From positions 1,116,001 to 1,180,000 of the forward strand of contig CP110630.1 of the NCBI GenBank assembly GCA_026210745.1: a stretch of 64,000 bases of DNA, read 5' to 3'. The DNA is from Exobasidium rhododendri (taxonomy: Eukaryota > Basidiomycota > Exobasidiomycetes > Exobasidiales > Exobasidiaceae). This document shows, in pieces, positions 53,669-64,000 of the stretch. The position numbers and the translations under genes were made by a program. Below the pieces are notes generated by a model that made no database searches, was not told the origin of the DNA, and saw only the letters and a list, made by a program, of their open reading frames with translations. Every line of letters starts with the position of its first letter. Positions within the stretch are counted from its first letter, which is position 1.

Positions 53669-56600
53669 ATGGTCGCACTCACCTACTTTCAGCCCACTTT
53701 GCTAGACTGTTGGGCATGTAGGGACTTGAAACGTTTCAGGCTATCCCTCAAGGGCGGAGGAGGAATTGCGATTAATGAAAAGGGACAGACACACAATTAC
53801 AGCACTTCGCATCCTCGATCACCAGGATTTTCTCTTGGTAGTGCTGGAGGAGGAGGAGGAGGGGTGAATGGAGCGTGCCCTCCGTCGGAAGTGAATAGGA
53901 GGGATCATTTAGGACGTACAGTACTTCACCTCATTGCTACGAGTACGGAACCAGTCAGTATAGATTACCTGACTGCCCTTTTGGCTCACCCCAGTGTCAA
54001 TGTTAACCTGCAAGACCATGAAAACGGCTGGACACCTCTGCATCGAGCGTTGTATCATGGGAATTTGCTCACTGCTCTCACGCTCCTCAAGCGATCAGCA
54101 CCGGCTGACATTCGAGTGAAAGACTTGGAAGGTTTGACGCCTTTTGATCTGTATAACTCGACTGTACACGGTACCAATCCAACGGCGCCAAGTGAAGGAG
54201 AAGGGGGCGAATTGTTCACCTGGGGGGCTAACAGGAATTACACATTAGGATTAGGCAACAGTGATGATCGAGCGCTGCCCGATCGAGTCAATATATACAG
54301 AGGAGACGATGAAGATGGTCGAAAGTACAGCCGAGAGCCGGGCAGCCGATTTGATCGAATCAAGGTAAAAGATATCGTCATGAACAAGTTTGCTACCGTC
54401 GTTCTCACAGCAGAGAAGAGTGAGAACGTGTGGGTATGTGGAATCGGCGCGAATGGTCGGTGAGTAGGACCTCATCGTCTTCGTACTCTAGACATTGGGA
54501 ATCTGAGACTTGTCGCTTCACTTCTATCTACAACAGCATCGGCAGAGCTCCGCAGACCCAGATAAACCTGGAGCCGCTCCGGGACTTCACCGAGACGGCT
54601 ACCAAGGTTGCAGTAGGACCTGATCATACTTGCATCGTGACGAGTGGTGGCGAGGTATTCTCCTACGGTCACAACCGGTTCCATCAAATGGGATTTACCT
54701 TGGAGAACGGTCAAGGCATAGTGAGCTCCAGCACGTCTACGAAGGGCAGCGGAGGCGCTGCGAGTGCAACTTTTGGCGTAGTCGCTACTGCCATACCCAA
54801 CGCTGAATTGGACGTGCAGATCACTCCGAGAAAAGTCGTCGGACAGCTCAAAAGGGAGCATGTCGTCGGTGTTGGCGCTGGCAAATTGCACTCTGCTGCT
54901 TTTACCTCCGATGCACTGTATACATGGGGAACAAACACAGGACAGCTTGGCTATGATCGCGCTGCCACCCCCATTCAAATCACTCCACGTAGAGTGACTC
55001 TAGTGACTAGTACCCAACGGATTCAGTCGGTTGCAGTGACAGACTTTGCGACCGCTTGCCTGCTGATCAATGGAGATGTCTTGCTTTTGCACAACGATAC
55101 CTCCTTCTTTGTCCGTTTTCCACAACCCGGTTTCAGTTCCGACATGAGCGTCTTTCGGCCTCGTCAAGCTAGACCAAAGCCCTCCATTCACAAGCTAGTT
55201 TCTGGTCCCAACAATTCCTTTGCTGCGATCTCGGACATGGGCGATCTGTGGCAATTCAGTCTTGAGCATCCCTCGGAGTACGCTCAGTCGAGTGGGTCAA
55301 ATGCAAAGGCGAATGTGAAACCGCAATTGATCTGGTCCGTTCGGAAGAACAAGAAAGTAGGCGCTGCAAAGGATGTAGCTCTGGGGTCTGGATCTGACAT
55401 GATCCTGGTGACAGAGTCTGGACATGTCTTTGTTCGCTCGAAGAAGGGGGGTGTAAGCGGTGGTGGTGGTGCTGAATCAGGCAACAGCCAAGGAAGCCAC
55501 AGCGGCAAGGGCAAATCTGGGTGGCGTTCGATCCCGTTCCTTCAAAGGGTGTCTAAGGTGGCGACCAACGAAAGTGGCGCTTTGGCGGCGATAAAAGTGG
55601 ATGCAAAAGTACGAGAGATCAAGATCAGAGGGAGAACCCTGCAGGAAGATTTGCAAGAGCTCCTTCCTCATCTCAAAGCTTACTCCTCCACTAATACCAA
55701 AAAGGAGGAGCATGATATCGTGGGTAATCTGGCGGACGCAGCTATTCCGTTGCGCCTCAAGGAAGAAGGTGATGAGAGCGACGGCGACTCCGAAGAGGAC
55801 AGCGATGATGAGTCTGGCAATCAACGGTACATTACCATGGCGCTCATCATTGCCGAATCTGCTAGACGATGGACAGAACAATCGAAGGAAAAGCCAGAGA
55901 ATGGTCATGTGCCACCTTTTGGTTGTGACATGTACTTTGTCGCCGGAAATCACTACCTGCCTGCCCATCGAGCGATAGTCTCGGCACGCTTGCCTGCCTT
56001 AGCATGCGTGCTTGATGGTTTCACTGCGAAAGGAGGCAGCAGCGCCACTACTTCATCAACGACGCCTGGTGTAGTTGTGCGACGACTAGGCCCATCTCTG
56101 ACGTTGACCTTGACTGGTTGTTCGTTTGGCACGATGCTCTTCTTACTCCATTATCTATACACCGACGATCTACCCCCCGTCTGGACGGCTAGCATCGGAA
56201 TTGCAGTTCAAAAGATCTTCTCGTCAGTCAAACTTCAGCCTAGCCTGATACACACTCAATTGAAGCAATTGGGAGCATCGCTCAATTTGCCTGCTCTACT
56301 GCCTTCCCTCCACTCACCCGTCCCAACATCGCCTCGCCCCAGCCTATCGTCTGATCTAGAGACATTATTCAAGACGCAAGTGGACACCCCGATGGAGCAA
56401 TCACCACATCATGACGTCGAACTGATCTTTGAAGACAAGAGCATACCCGCCCACTCTGTCCTCTTGCGCAGATCGCCTTTCTTTGCAGCGCTCTTTCAGC
56501 CGGAATGGACCTCGACACGCTGGACAGAAGGAGTCATCCAGATTGACATGAAACACGTGCGTTGGGAGGTAGCTAGAATCGTTCTCTTGCACCTATACAC

Positions 56601-58224
56601 CGACGGAGGGAGCCAGCTCTTCATCGGCAGCGATGCGGATCGGAGCCAGGATCAATACATTGACTTCATCGTGGAAGTGTTGGCACTCTCCAACGAGATG
56701 CTCCTGACCAAGTTGAAGCTGGTCTGTTCCACTCTACTGAGGAAGAGGATACTGTACTCCAACGTTGCCGCACTGCTGAGCGACGCTGATTTTTATCAAG
56801 CGATCACCCTCAAGGAGGCTGTCATGGACTACATCAGTAGGACAATGGAGAATTTACTGGAAGCAGGTGTCTTGGACGGCTTGGAACATAGAATGATCAA
56901 AGACTTGACTCGATGTGTTCGAGAAAAGCAAGACGAGAGGATGCATAGAGGCGCCCGGGAAAGGTACATTGACTTTCTCACAATCAAACATCGAGATTAC
57001 TTTGAGTTGCTAGACCTTCCACCGCCATCTCTAGGCGTGGTAGCGGCAAAAGTAACAAGGCGACCGCCCAGATCATCTCCCATCATCTTGCCGCAAGATA
57101 GCAGTAAGAATCGCACTGTTACTGGCCGACGATCAACTCCGTCATCGTCTTCGCCGGTCACTAGTCCTGCTTTGCGACCTCTGAGTAGCGTTCAAATGAC
57201 GCCTGGAGGAGCGGGCAACGATAGCAGCCTCATGTTCTCTATGGACGATGAAGGGGACGGCGAGGTTGGAGATTGGCCAAGCCCTTCTTTGACCACTTCA
57301 GTCCCCAAGACCACCAATGGTCGGAAGCGTCATGTCTTGACGGAAGAAGCAGAGAATCTAACTCTTCCACCCGCGATTGTGATGAGACCCCAGTCGACAG
57401 CGCCTTGGAAGTCTAGGACTGTCGAGAGTGAAAAAGCGACACAATCATCGGCCGGCACTTCACCGAGCGCATTTGACTTACGATCTATCATGGCAGCTGA
57501 AGATCGAAAGAAGCAGATATTGCAGAGTCAAGGTTCTAGTAGGACTGCTTCTCCCCTTCCTCCTGGAAAGACGACGCCAACTCGACCTGCCAATTCGTCG
57601 CAAGCAAGCGCGATGCAGCAACTTTCTCCACTACCAGCGCTTTCCACTTCCTCCTCTTCATCATCTGCTATAAAGATGGGACCGACTTATACTCCCACTC
57701 GAATGCCGACAAAGTCGCCTACTCCGAAGCGTGTTACGAGTTCGACCATGGGGGAGATCACGAATTCGCCGGCAGTATGGTCGTCCTCCGTGAAGTCACC
57801 AGCGCCAAGCCTACATGCTCCCACTCCGACCCCTCCACCTCTTCTCTCTCCGGCTGCAGGAAAGCTAAGAAGCATACCAATGGCATCACCTGCCAATCGA
57901 TCCTCTTTCGCACAAATCCAGGCGGAAGAATTGCAAAGACAAGCAACCGTGGCCCCGAATTCGTCACGGATGAGCTTCGCAGAAATACAAAAACAAGATC
58001 GTCTAGAAGATGAAAGGCGAAAGGAAGAGGAGAAGAGCAAAGCTGAATTCGAGAAGTGGTTTGAAGAGGAGAGCAAGCGTGTCAAAAGAGAAGAGCAAGG
58101 GAAGGCCTCGACAAGAGGAGGGAAGGGTAAAGCTACGCCTGCTGCCAAGAAAGGGAGAGGAGGAAAGGGGCCGAAGAAGTCAAAGGAGGGAGGAGAGGGA
58201 GATCGTTCGGTTGAGACTGCTTAA
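53669..58224 (+). CDS. IBTK-like protein: ankyrin, RCC1 and BTB domains
   Basis: Two exons (53669-54459 and 54537-58224) give 1492 residues. Ankyrin repeats come first (DHLGRTVLHLIATS, NGWTPLHRALYHGNLLTALT). RCC1 repeats follow (LFTWGANRNYTLGLG, EVFSYGHNRFHQMGF, LYTWGTNTGQLGYDR). Next come two BTB/POZ domains (CDMYFVAGNHYLPAHRAIVS and DVELIFEDKSIPAHSVLLRR) and a BACK-like helical region. The last 450 residues are Ser/Pro/Thr-rich and end with a basic, charged coiled coil (FAEIQKQDRLEDERRKEEEK). Human IBTK has the same order and acts as a Cullin-3 substrate adaptor; that role here is inference. The N-terminus is doubtful, because the ankyrin part begins abruptly at LLDCWACRDLKRFRLSL, just after a possible acceptor. 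Confidence 0.85.
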
Positions 58225-58411
58225 GAGTAAGCGTTATGAGAGGCGGGAAGAAGGAGGAGCGACGGAGAGAATCCGTTTCATCATGCTGTCAGGAGTGTTT
58301 AATGAGTTGCCCCTGCACGGAATTTTTCCTTCCTCCATCTCTGTATTTGTAGATGAATTAAAATGCAATAGTGTTGTTACAGATGATGAGAGCCTCCCTT
58401 TTTGTTTCACT

Positions 58412-58786
58412 TCACTGATTGTAGTCTTCCCGTAGAAGTCTCTTGAGCTGCGTTCGTTGAGGTCGCGCAATCTGGAGAGGAATAGAAGATGTACTATCAT
58501 TAGACAATCTCTCGAACATGCTTAGATGAGTCGCTGTCGCAAAACATTCTCTTACCTTCCAAAAAAGCGTCTTCTTCTCGGCTCTCTCCACTCGCAAGTT
58601 GCTAGGCCACGACGAATTACCTTCCAAAGCTTTGGTTTCCAGAAGCCTGTCTGCTACACTGCTCGAATCTTGTGCTGACTTGTCAGAGAGGTCCTTCCGG
58701 GAGGGCGGCAGTCGTAAAGATTTGACGTTGACTTCACTTTCAGGCAGGAGTCGTAGTCGAAGAAATCTGATGGTAGTGGGTCGCAT
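58412..58786 (-). CDS. small basic protein, unknown
   Basis: Two exons in the same phase (58556-58786 and 58412-58471) with a consensus donor (GTAAGA) and acceptor (TCTCCAG) give 96 residues. The protein starts MRPTTIRFLRLRLLPESEVN, a possible mitochondrial presequence, and ends FWKIARPQRTQLKRLLREDY then NQ. It has 20 percent or more basic residues and could be a mitochondrial ribosomal or assembly protein, but I do not recognise the family. A plus-strand frame over the same bases (58599-58847) has no splice support. Confidence 0.5.
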   Translation of the reverse strand: MRPTTIRFLRLRLLPESEVNVKSLRLPPSRKDLSDKSAQDSSSVADRLLETKALEGNSSWPSNLRVERAEKKTLFWKVRECFATATHLSMFERLSNDSTSSIPLQIARPQRTQLKRLLREDYNQ

Positions 58787-59090
58787 GCTTGGCAGGAAGA
58801 TAAGCCTCAGTGAAGGAGCGACTAGTATGCAAGGTAAGGAAGTGTGAGAAGGGATCTCAGTAAAAGTTGGTCAGTGTCCAGTCAAGAATTAATTGGAAAG
58901 AGATCCAGACGCGTTCCACGTGCTCGCACTCTTCCACCCACGCAAGTCCTTGTCCAGCGCCGCCGCCCGTCTGTTGCCGAACGTTAGACGGTGTCAAAAG
59001 AATTCAAAGTCTTCCTTTCCATCATCTTAAGAAGATCCTTCACATCCTCTTCTTTGACGACGAAATCGCATCTCGCACAACACACAGAAA
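58787..59090. promoter_or_regulatory. divergent promoter region before ATP14
   Basis: 304 bases between the small minus-strand gene and ATP14. No gene or clear site is seen. Confidence 0.35.
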
Positions 59091-59650
59091 ATGGTCTACT
59101 CGGTTATCGCAACTGGTGCAATGAGTGCTGTACGTCGAGAGGGTGCGAGCTCAGCAAAACTGGGATGGTATCACTAACATTGCGCGCTCTTTTCCCAATC
59201 TCCTTCACAGGCTCGAATGGCACCTCGTCACGTCACCCGCGCTCTTTCGACATCGGCAGTGCTCAAGAAAGATATTGTTCAAGAGGCTTACATTCGTGAG
59301 CTACACTCTTACAAAGCACCAGCAAAGGTGAATGAGTCGTGGCATCTGAAAATAGGCAAGTTATGGACGTGCTGCTAATAGCAAAAGTGGCTTTTTACTT
59401 TACCTTACAGGCCTCTGACGCTCATGTTGGACAAGTGCGGGAATTCGTCACACCCAAAGCCCCTCAAGCTCCTTCGACTCCCTCTTCATCGGACTTGAGC
59501 AGTGAATTGGACTCGTTTGCCAGCTCAGAACCTGATCACGCCGAGCACGACGCAACTTCAGAGGGAGGTGCTGCCCCAGCACCACGAGAGGACGTCAATG
59601 CCTTCCTAGAGGAAGCAAGGAAGCCATACGAGAAGGAAGCTCATCATTGA
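59091..59650 (+). CDS. ATP14: ATP synthase subunit H (Atp14)
   Basis: Three exons (59091-59129, 59211-59327 and 59411-59650) give 131 residues. The spliced presequence (MVYSVIATGAMSAARMAPRH) leads to RALSTSAVLKKDIVQEAYIR then ELHSYKAPAK, the conserved heart of fungal subunit h. After it come ASDAHVGQVREFVTP and an acidic, Ala/Pro/Ser-rich C-terminus. Subunit h is a small peripheral-stalk protein of mitochondrial F1F0-ATP synthase. ATP23, which processes another subunit of the same enzyme, is 21 kb away in this window. Confidence 0.88.
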
Positions 59651-59812
59651 TTGTAACCTCCTCGTTCCTGATGTCCAGGATAGAGTGGAAATACATGGGA
59701 ATGTGATGAGATGCTCGTTTTAGGAAGGATGGCATGCTAGTAGCAGTGATGTAGAAGTTACAGTGTTAGGTATGATGCAAGAGGGAGGAGGGGGGAAAAA
59801 GGGGGAGCCTTT

Positions 59813-60760
59813 TCACATTGGTGAGACGATGTCGGCGACTCTCTTCGTGATCTCGGCAAAGATGGGAAAGGTGTCGGACTCCTTGTATCGTTCTAAAATC
59901 GTTCGACTGAGTATCGTACCGGCTGGCGTAGTGCTGTCCTGGTCTACCAGTCTTGTACCTTCCACCTTTATTTGCAGCTCTGCCTCTTGCCCTTCTCCTG
60001 ACACTGCCTTGACTTCCTCCTTTGCATCGTCGAGAACGCGCACCAGCTTCGGGTCGATCGGTATTCTGCCCAGAAATTCAATGCCCTCTCGATTCGCTAA
60101 AGCTTCTCCACCTCCTTTCCCCCACACGTTGGTGCATTCAGCACAGTGAGGGCAGATGTATCCACTCATGTTTTCGATCAATCCTATGATCGGCAGTGAC
60201 GTCTTCTTGCAAAAATCCAGCGTTCTCAAATTGTCGGCCAAAGAGATGGCTTGCGGTGTTGTGACGAGGATGGCTTTTGGATGAAAAGGGTGTAGGAACT
60301 CCATGATAGAAATATGTTCATCCGAAGTACCTGGTGGCGTATCTATGATTAGGTAGTCTAAGGGACCCCACCTAACATCACCCAAGAATTGTTTGATCAT
60401 TGCATTCTTCTTCGGACCTCTCCAGACTACGGAGTCATTCTTACTCTTCAACAAGAATCCAACACTCATCACTGCTAAGTTTTGACTTGAATCAGCATAC
60501 ACAGGCACCCAACCATCTAGAGATTGTCTGATCGATTGGCCATCCAGTCCCAACATTCGCGGAATACTCGGTCCTGTCAAGTCAACATCAAGCAGCGCCA
60601 CCTTTGAAGGAAACGGTCGAGCATCGGATGGACTTGAGAGTGATAGTGCAAGTTGAGATGAGACAGAACTCTTTCCTACTCCGCCCTTACCAGATAACAC
60701 CAAGATGATGTTCTTCACCCCTCCCAGTCGACGTTGTAACTTCGGGTCTACATCACTCAT
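59813..60760 (-). CDS. CFD1: cytosolic Fe-S cluster assembly factor Cfd1 (NUBP2)
   Basis: Intronless, 315 residues from the ATG at 60760 ([20 protein letters not shown]). The deviant P-loop [17 protein letters not shown], the family block [14 protein letters not shown] [37 protein letters not shown] and the cluster-binding CPHC in [13 protein letters not shown] are present. Absence of an N-terminal four-cysteine ferredoxin motif makes it Cfd1 rather than Nbp35. With Nbp35 it is the scaffold for cytosolic and nuclear 4Fe-4S proteins. An in-frame GTG at 60817 is not the start. An insert of about 30 residues lies near the C-terminus ([20 protein letters not shown]). Confidence 0.94.
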   Translation of the reverse strand: MSDVDPKLQRRLGGVKNIILVLSGKGGVGKSSVSSQLALSLSSPSDARPFPSKVALLDVDLTGPSIPRMLGLDGQSIRQSLDGWVPVYADSSQNLAVMSVGFLLKSKNDSVVWRGPKKNAMIKQFLGDVRWGPLDYLIIDTPPGTSDEHISIMEFLHPFHPKAILVTTPQAISLADNLRTLDFCKKTSLPIIGLIENMSGYICPHCAECTNVWGKGGGEALANREGIEFLGRIPIDPKLVRVLDDAKEEVKAVSGEGQEAELQIKVEGTRLVDQDSTTPAGTILSRTILERYKESDTFPIFAEITKRVADIVSPM

Positions 60761-61966
60761 GTCGGACGTCAACACTGCAGTCGAAGAAGAGGGGGGGGCA
60801 AGGGAGTCTTCTGCCACTGCAACTCCCTCTTACTATCTGAATGTCCTTTACGGAGAACGCGCTCAAAACTTCTGCCACTCTATTTTGCTTACGGCCGGTC
60901 CGACTGGGTGCTTTTGAGCGAGGCACAAGACTGAACAGTACAACGAGTGATGTGAGTCATACGGTGTCCAACGATCGTACATAGTGTCATCGTGTACACA
61001 TTCATGGCCCTTTGCTAGACATAGCGACCGAGAATCGTAGGCTTCGTTCGACACTGTGCAAGCAGACAAGTAACACACGTGCGAGGGGAGGTGTCTCACG
61101 CATATCGTACCGTACTCCTCCTTAGTGAGACACTGGTCTAGTGCCCTTGAATGGGATCAGGTAAGGCAACTTAAAACGGATTAAATGAGCGCGCCTCGTC
61201 TCCTTCGACGTCGGGGCCGTGCCTTTCAACTCCTTTTTGCTACCAGTCTAGTACACCGCCCAAGGATCACAGCTCTTTTTCCCTCTGTAGACACCCGAGC
61301 CTTGTCACATCATACTGCCAGCGTCCCGATTCTGCTCCAAATTTCTGCGATTGCGCGCTTTCTCGCCGATCAATAAACACGCTTAGACAGACTAGCCAGT
61401 CTCCTGTTTCCCCCCCCTCCCCCCACATCTTGCTCTGACCGCTGGTGAGCCATCGTCTGCCCCTGATCATCAAGAATCACCTACTCTCGTGAGCGAAAAG
61501 AGAAGACTTAGGTACGACTTGAAGTGTTGAAAGTGAGTTAAAGGAAAAGAGTCAAGTGCAAGATGAATTCAAAGAAGGTGCAAAAGGCTGAAATCTGTCA
61601 TTCATCGCTACCACCACACAGGCAGGAACTTGATCCTCTTTCTACACCACTTGCCGGCGCCTGTTGCACCGTCTCTACTCTACCCCGTCCAAGTTCACTC
61701 CCTTGGGTACGCAAGCCACGCGTATTCAGGCCCACCACCTCGTCACATCTACAACCTCCCCTGCCGTATATTCTTCGCCATCCACGCGCGGGATATTGTG
61801 CACCACAGGTTTCCTTTCAACCTCTTGATACCAGTTCCGCGTACCTTGCGTGAGTGGAACCGCTGTGGGATCGCAAATGGGAACTGTGTCTGACTTGTCC
61901 ATCCTTCCATGAATACAGGCGTTCCTGCTCTTCCCACCTGTCTTTATCTGCAACTGCGCGTTTACA
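60761..61966. other. long divergent region between CFD1 and MAF1
   Basis: 1.2 kb, the longest gap in the window. Small ATG frames occur (61185-61376, MSAPRLLRRRGRAFQLLF; 61563-61853) but none has family features or splice support. A long MAF1 5' UTR, or an RNA gene I cannot recognise by eye, could lie here. C-runs appear at about 61411-61424. Confidence 0.35.
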
Positions 61967-63517
61967 ATGAAGTATCTCGACTACCCAGAATTGGAGAGTC
62001 TGTCTCGCGCTTTAACGTTTGAATCGGCAGAATGCAAAGTGTTCACTCGCATCGAAGCCTACTCTTGCAAAGCAGTCAAGAGAGAGCGACAGCTGTTTAA
62101 GACGGTCGAGTCCAACATACTTCAGAATCTGGCCACCTCACCGTTTGGCGACGAGAAAAAGTTCAGTGCATTTGGTCCGCTGGATAATGCCTCCGCTCGC
62201 AAGACACTCTTCCTTCTCATTGCTACTTTGAATGGCGCCTTTCCAGACCACGACTTTAGTGGGGTGCACACAGCCGATTTCAAGCGAGAGAGCAACTCTG
62301 ATTCGGTATTGAGCAGTCTGGGCACGACGCTGCTGAGCTTGCGAAGCAATTCGAATGCACCTCGATCGTTCAGTTCATTCCCCAGTTCCTACGATGACGA
62401 GAAGAAAGACGCCAAGAACATGGCAATCTCTCCTTTCTCTCCAGGTATCAACAACGTCTCCAGCATCAATCACCCCCAGTTGGCTGCAGTATTAGACGAT
62501 ATCATGTGCATCCCTGATTGTGAAGTGTACTCGTTTCATCCGGACGCCGAATCAGATCCTCACGCTTGTGCAGAACCGGACGAAGAAGGCGAAGAGCTCA
62601 ACGATGATCGCTTTGCCGATGATGAGGACGACGAGGAGTCTTGGAGCGACGAATATGCCCAGGAAAATGACGGTTTGAGCACGGCAGTCTCCACGCCAAA
62701 GCATCACCATCATCACCATCATGACGACGACAACGAAGACGTTGACGACGCCCCCATCTTTGACGAGGACCTGATAGGAACCGGTTTTACTCCTTCCAGC
62801 AGTCAATTTACCTCTCGACCAAACACACCTCGCACTCCATCCTCCACTCGCGCTCGAGCCGGTGACTTCTTCACCCATCAAGATAGGTCGAAGAAGCGCA
62901 CCACGATTGCTCAGTCGACGTCTCTGAGCAGTAGTGATAGCTTTCCGGACGATGACGATGTCGATGGCGACGGTTTACACGGGCTACTATGGGCGACGTA
63001 CGCTTTCTTCTATAATCGAAAGTTGAAACGGATCCTTTTTGTCTCCGTTTGGAGTCGACGCAACAATGCCTCTTACAGCTTCTCTCCGTCAGCCTACCCC
63101 TCGATGGCGTACAGTCAACCGATCCTGAGTACTCCTTTCTCTTTGGATCATGATGGATTCGAGGAAGTTGTCGGACCCTCTCCCGCCAAGCGTGCCATCG
63201 CAAAGAGTACAGCAAAATCACAGCACCGACGATCGATCTCTTCCAGTCCGGCCCCCTCTGCTCTTTCTCCATTCCCTCACGCTGCAGCATCTGTACAGAT
63301 CGGAAGCAAGTTGGCCAATAGTGAGAGTCTTACAAGTCCGTTGGTGAAACCGATCGAGAAAATGACCATTGCTGATGCACTGAAGCAAGGATCGACGACA
63401 ACCTCTAGTGGAAAGAGAGGTGTGGACGGCAGCTCGGCAGAACATTCGGAGCCATCTCGAGAGCAGATTCGAAAGCAGCGTAAGGTGGCTACTCCAAGTA
63501 AGCCCCTCGCGGCGTGA
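61967..63517 (+). CDS. MAF1: RNA polymerase III repressor Maf1
   Basis: Intronless 516-residue frame. Box A is MKYLDYPELESLSRALTFES with RIEAYSCKAVKRERQLFK. After a disordered linker, the C-terminal boxes appear as LLIATLNGAFPDHDFS, CEVYSFHPDAESDP and LHGLLWATYAFFYNRKLKRI with LFVSVWSRRN. Maf1 binds Pol III and blocks Brf1/TFIIIB when nutrients fail, under TORC1 and PKA phosphorylation. The linker between boxes carries seven consecutive histidines followed by an Asp run (bases about 62703-62735), and the tail after box C is 150 residues of Ser-rich sequence with possible phosphosites. The TORC1 activator GTR1 is also in the window. Confidence 0.95.
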   Translation: MKYLDYPELESLSRALTFESAECKVFTRIEAYSCKAVKRERQLFKTVESNILQNLATSPFGDEKKFSAFGPLDNASARKTLFLLIATLNGAFPDHDFSGVHTADFKRESNSDSVLSSLGTTLLSLRSNSNAPRSFSSFPSSYDDEKKDAKNMAISPFSPGINNVSSINHPQLAAVLDDIMCIPDCEVYSFHPDAESDPHACAEPDEEGEELNDDRFADDEDDEESWSDEYAQENDGLSTAVSTPKHHHHHHHDDDNEDVDDAPIFDEDLIGTGFTPSSSQFTSRPNTPRTPSSTRARAGDFFTHQDRSKKRTTIAQSTSLSSSDSFPDDDDVDGDGLHGLLWATYAFFYNRKLKRILFVSVWSRRNNASYSFSPSAYPSMAYSQPILSTPFSLDHDGFEEVVGPSPAKRAIAKSTAKSQHRRSISSSPAPSALSPFPHAAASVQIGSKLANSESLTSPLVKPIEKMTIADALKQGSTTTSSGKRGVDGSSAEHSEPSREQIRKQRKVATPSKPLAA

Positions 63518-63605
63518 AAGTTGACCTCTTCTTCAATTGTATTTCCATTTCCATACCTTTGGTCCCGTAGTGTACTATATTGCCTCGTCTTGTGTATAAT
63601 GCCAT

Positions 63606-64000
63606 CTACCTTTTCCTCTCTCTGCCCCACTTCCAAGTCGTCTGCTTCTTCTTCTTATTCTTTTCACCAAAAGTGGCCCCCTCTTCGTCCTCGTCCTCAT
63701 CGTCATCGTCGTCCGTTTGAGCAGTCAGACCCTTCGCAGTCACTTTACCGTTGACGACGGCAGCCTTGATTGCGTCGGACTTTGCTTGCACCTTGCGGGC
63801 ATTTGTACCCTTGGTCGTCATGAGTGCCCTTACCACCTCCAATTTAGAACGAGCTTCATTCAGCGTGTCTAGTCGAGATTGTCGAGCACTCAATTGACTT
63901 ATTAGGAAGCCAATCCTCTTCTCAGCTGCCTTGCTTTTGCTTCCCCCCTTCTTCTCTACTTGCTCATCGCTGTCGAAATCGTCATCGCTCATATCAAGGC
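63606..64000 (-). CDS. UTP11: probable Utp11, C-terminal part (partial at window edge)
   Basis: The frame is open from the right edge of the window to a stop at 63606. The visible 130 residues have an acidic patch (SDDDFDSDEQ), a helical block EKRIGFLISQLSARQSRLDT then LNEARSKLEVVRALMTTKGT, a Lys-rich linker, an acidic run, and the ending TTWKWGRERKR. The pattern of a coiled helix, RALM..KG and a terminal WK..RKR resembles the C-terminus of Utp11, a U3 processome protein. The methionine at 63992 need not be the start, because Utp11 is about 250 residues and upstream codons are open. Identification is from the C-terminus only. Confidence 0.6.
   Translation of the reverse strand, partial: LDMSDDDFDSDEQVEKKGGSKSKAAEKRIGFLISQLSARQSRLDTLNEARSKLEVVRALMTTKGTNARKVQAKSDAIKAAVVNGKVTAKGLTAQTDDDDDEDEDEEGATFGEKNKKKKQTTWKWGRERKR

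Noticed and set aside
58599-58847. 82-codon plus-strand frame near 58.6 kb
   Set aside because: The minus strand offers a two-exon gene with good splice sites and a plausible N-terminus; the plus frame lacks both.
1-64000. Mobile elements, virus-derived elements or CRISPR arrays
   Set aside because: No reverse transcriptase, transposase, integrase or capsid-like frame, no long terminal repeats and no regularly spaced repeats were seen; only the small PGI1 3' repeat and short simple-sequence runs occur.

Overview
This is eukaryotic nuclear DNA from a compact fungal genome. Many genes are cut by short introns of about 45-110 bases with GTGAGT/GTAAGT-like donors, CTAAC/CTAAT-like branch sites and CAG/TAG acceptors. 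Intergenic gaps are mostly 100-500 bases, and neighbouring genes have unrelated functions, as is usual in fungi. The intron style, the chromatin, splicing and proteasome-era gene content, and several gene architectures (FHIP, an MGRN1-type RING ligase, an IBTK-like protein, a long acidic Maf1) point to a basidiomycete, perhaps Ustilaginomycotina. That placement is inference. I see no transposon, viral insertion, CRISPR array, rRNA or tRNA. About 38 genes are supported, roughly one per 1.7 kb.

Layout. 1-9.7 kb: the 3' end of an unknown gene, PRKRIP1, Gtr1 (Rag GTPase) and Rds3 (SF3b) divergent from one promoter, Ess2 (splicing factor) divergent from Rfc5 (clamp loader), then a stand-alone ATP-dependent DNA ligase. 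10-19 kb: an MGRN1/LUL-type RING ubiquitin ligase, dynein light chain Dyn2, the GDP-mannose transporter Vrg4, a doubtful small gene and argininosuccinate synthase Arg1. 19-28.6 kb: ESCRT-III Chm7, an unrecognised multi-exon helical protein, Pex12, an FHIP (dynein/Hook adaptor subunit) and histone H2A.Z. 29.5-42 kb: Ubc9, a bZIP factor, 3-hydroxyisobutyrate dehydrogenase, a long porphobilinogen deaminase (Hem3), mitochondrial uL15 divergent from Atp23, nitronate monooxygenase and Enp1. 43-53 kb: a GPI-type secreted aspartic protease, mitochondrial uS5, phosphoglucose isomerase, Rpc31, a Zn2Cys6 factor, SmE and Snc1. 53.7-64 kb: an IBTK-like ankyrin/RCC1/BTB protein, a 96-residue unknown, ATP synthase subunit H (Atp14), Cfd1, Maf1 and the 3' part of a probable Utp11.

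Most of the window is housekeeping. Themes recur without forming an operon-like cluster: Pol III (Rpc31, Maf1), splicing (PRKRIP1, Rds3, Ess2, SmE), 40S ribosome assembly (Enp1, Utp11), mitochondrial proteins (uL15m, uS5m, Atp23, Atp14, HIBADH), and dynein/endosome traffic (Dyn2, FHIP, Chm7, Snc1).

I found no clearly new system. The points that most deserve a second look are the non-Lig1/Lig4 DNA ligase, the enlarged Hem3 with a Cys-Pro motif, the stop-free 66-base intron hidden in PGI1, the very small exons at GTR1, RDS3, DYN2 and UBC9, and three or four unrecognised small genes. Splice junctions were chosen by reading-frame continuity and family alignment from memory, without transcripts.
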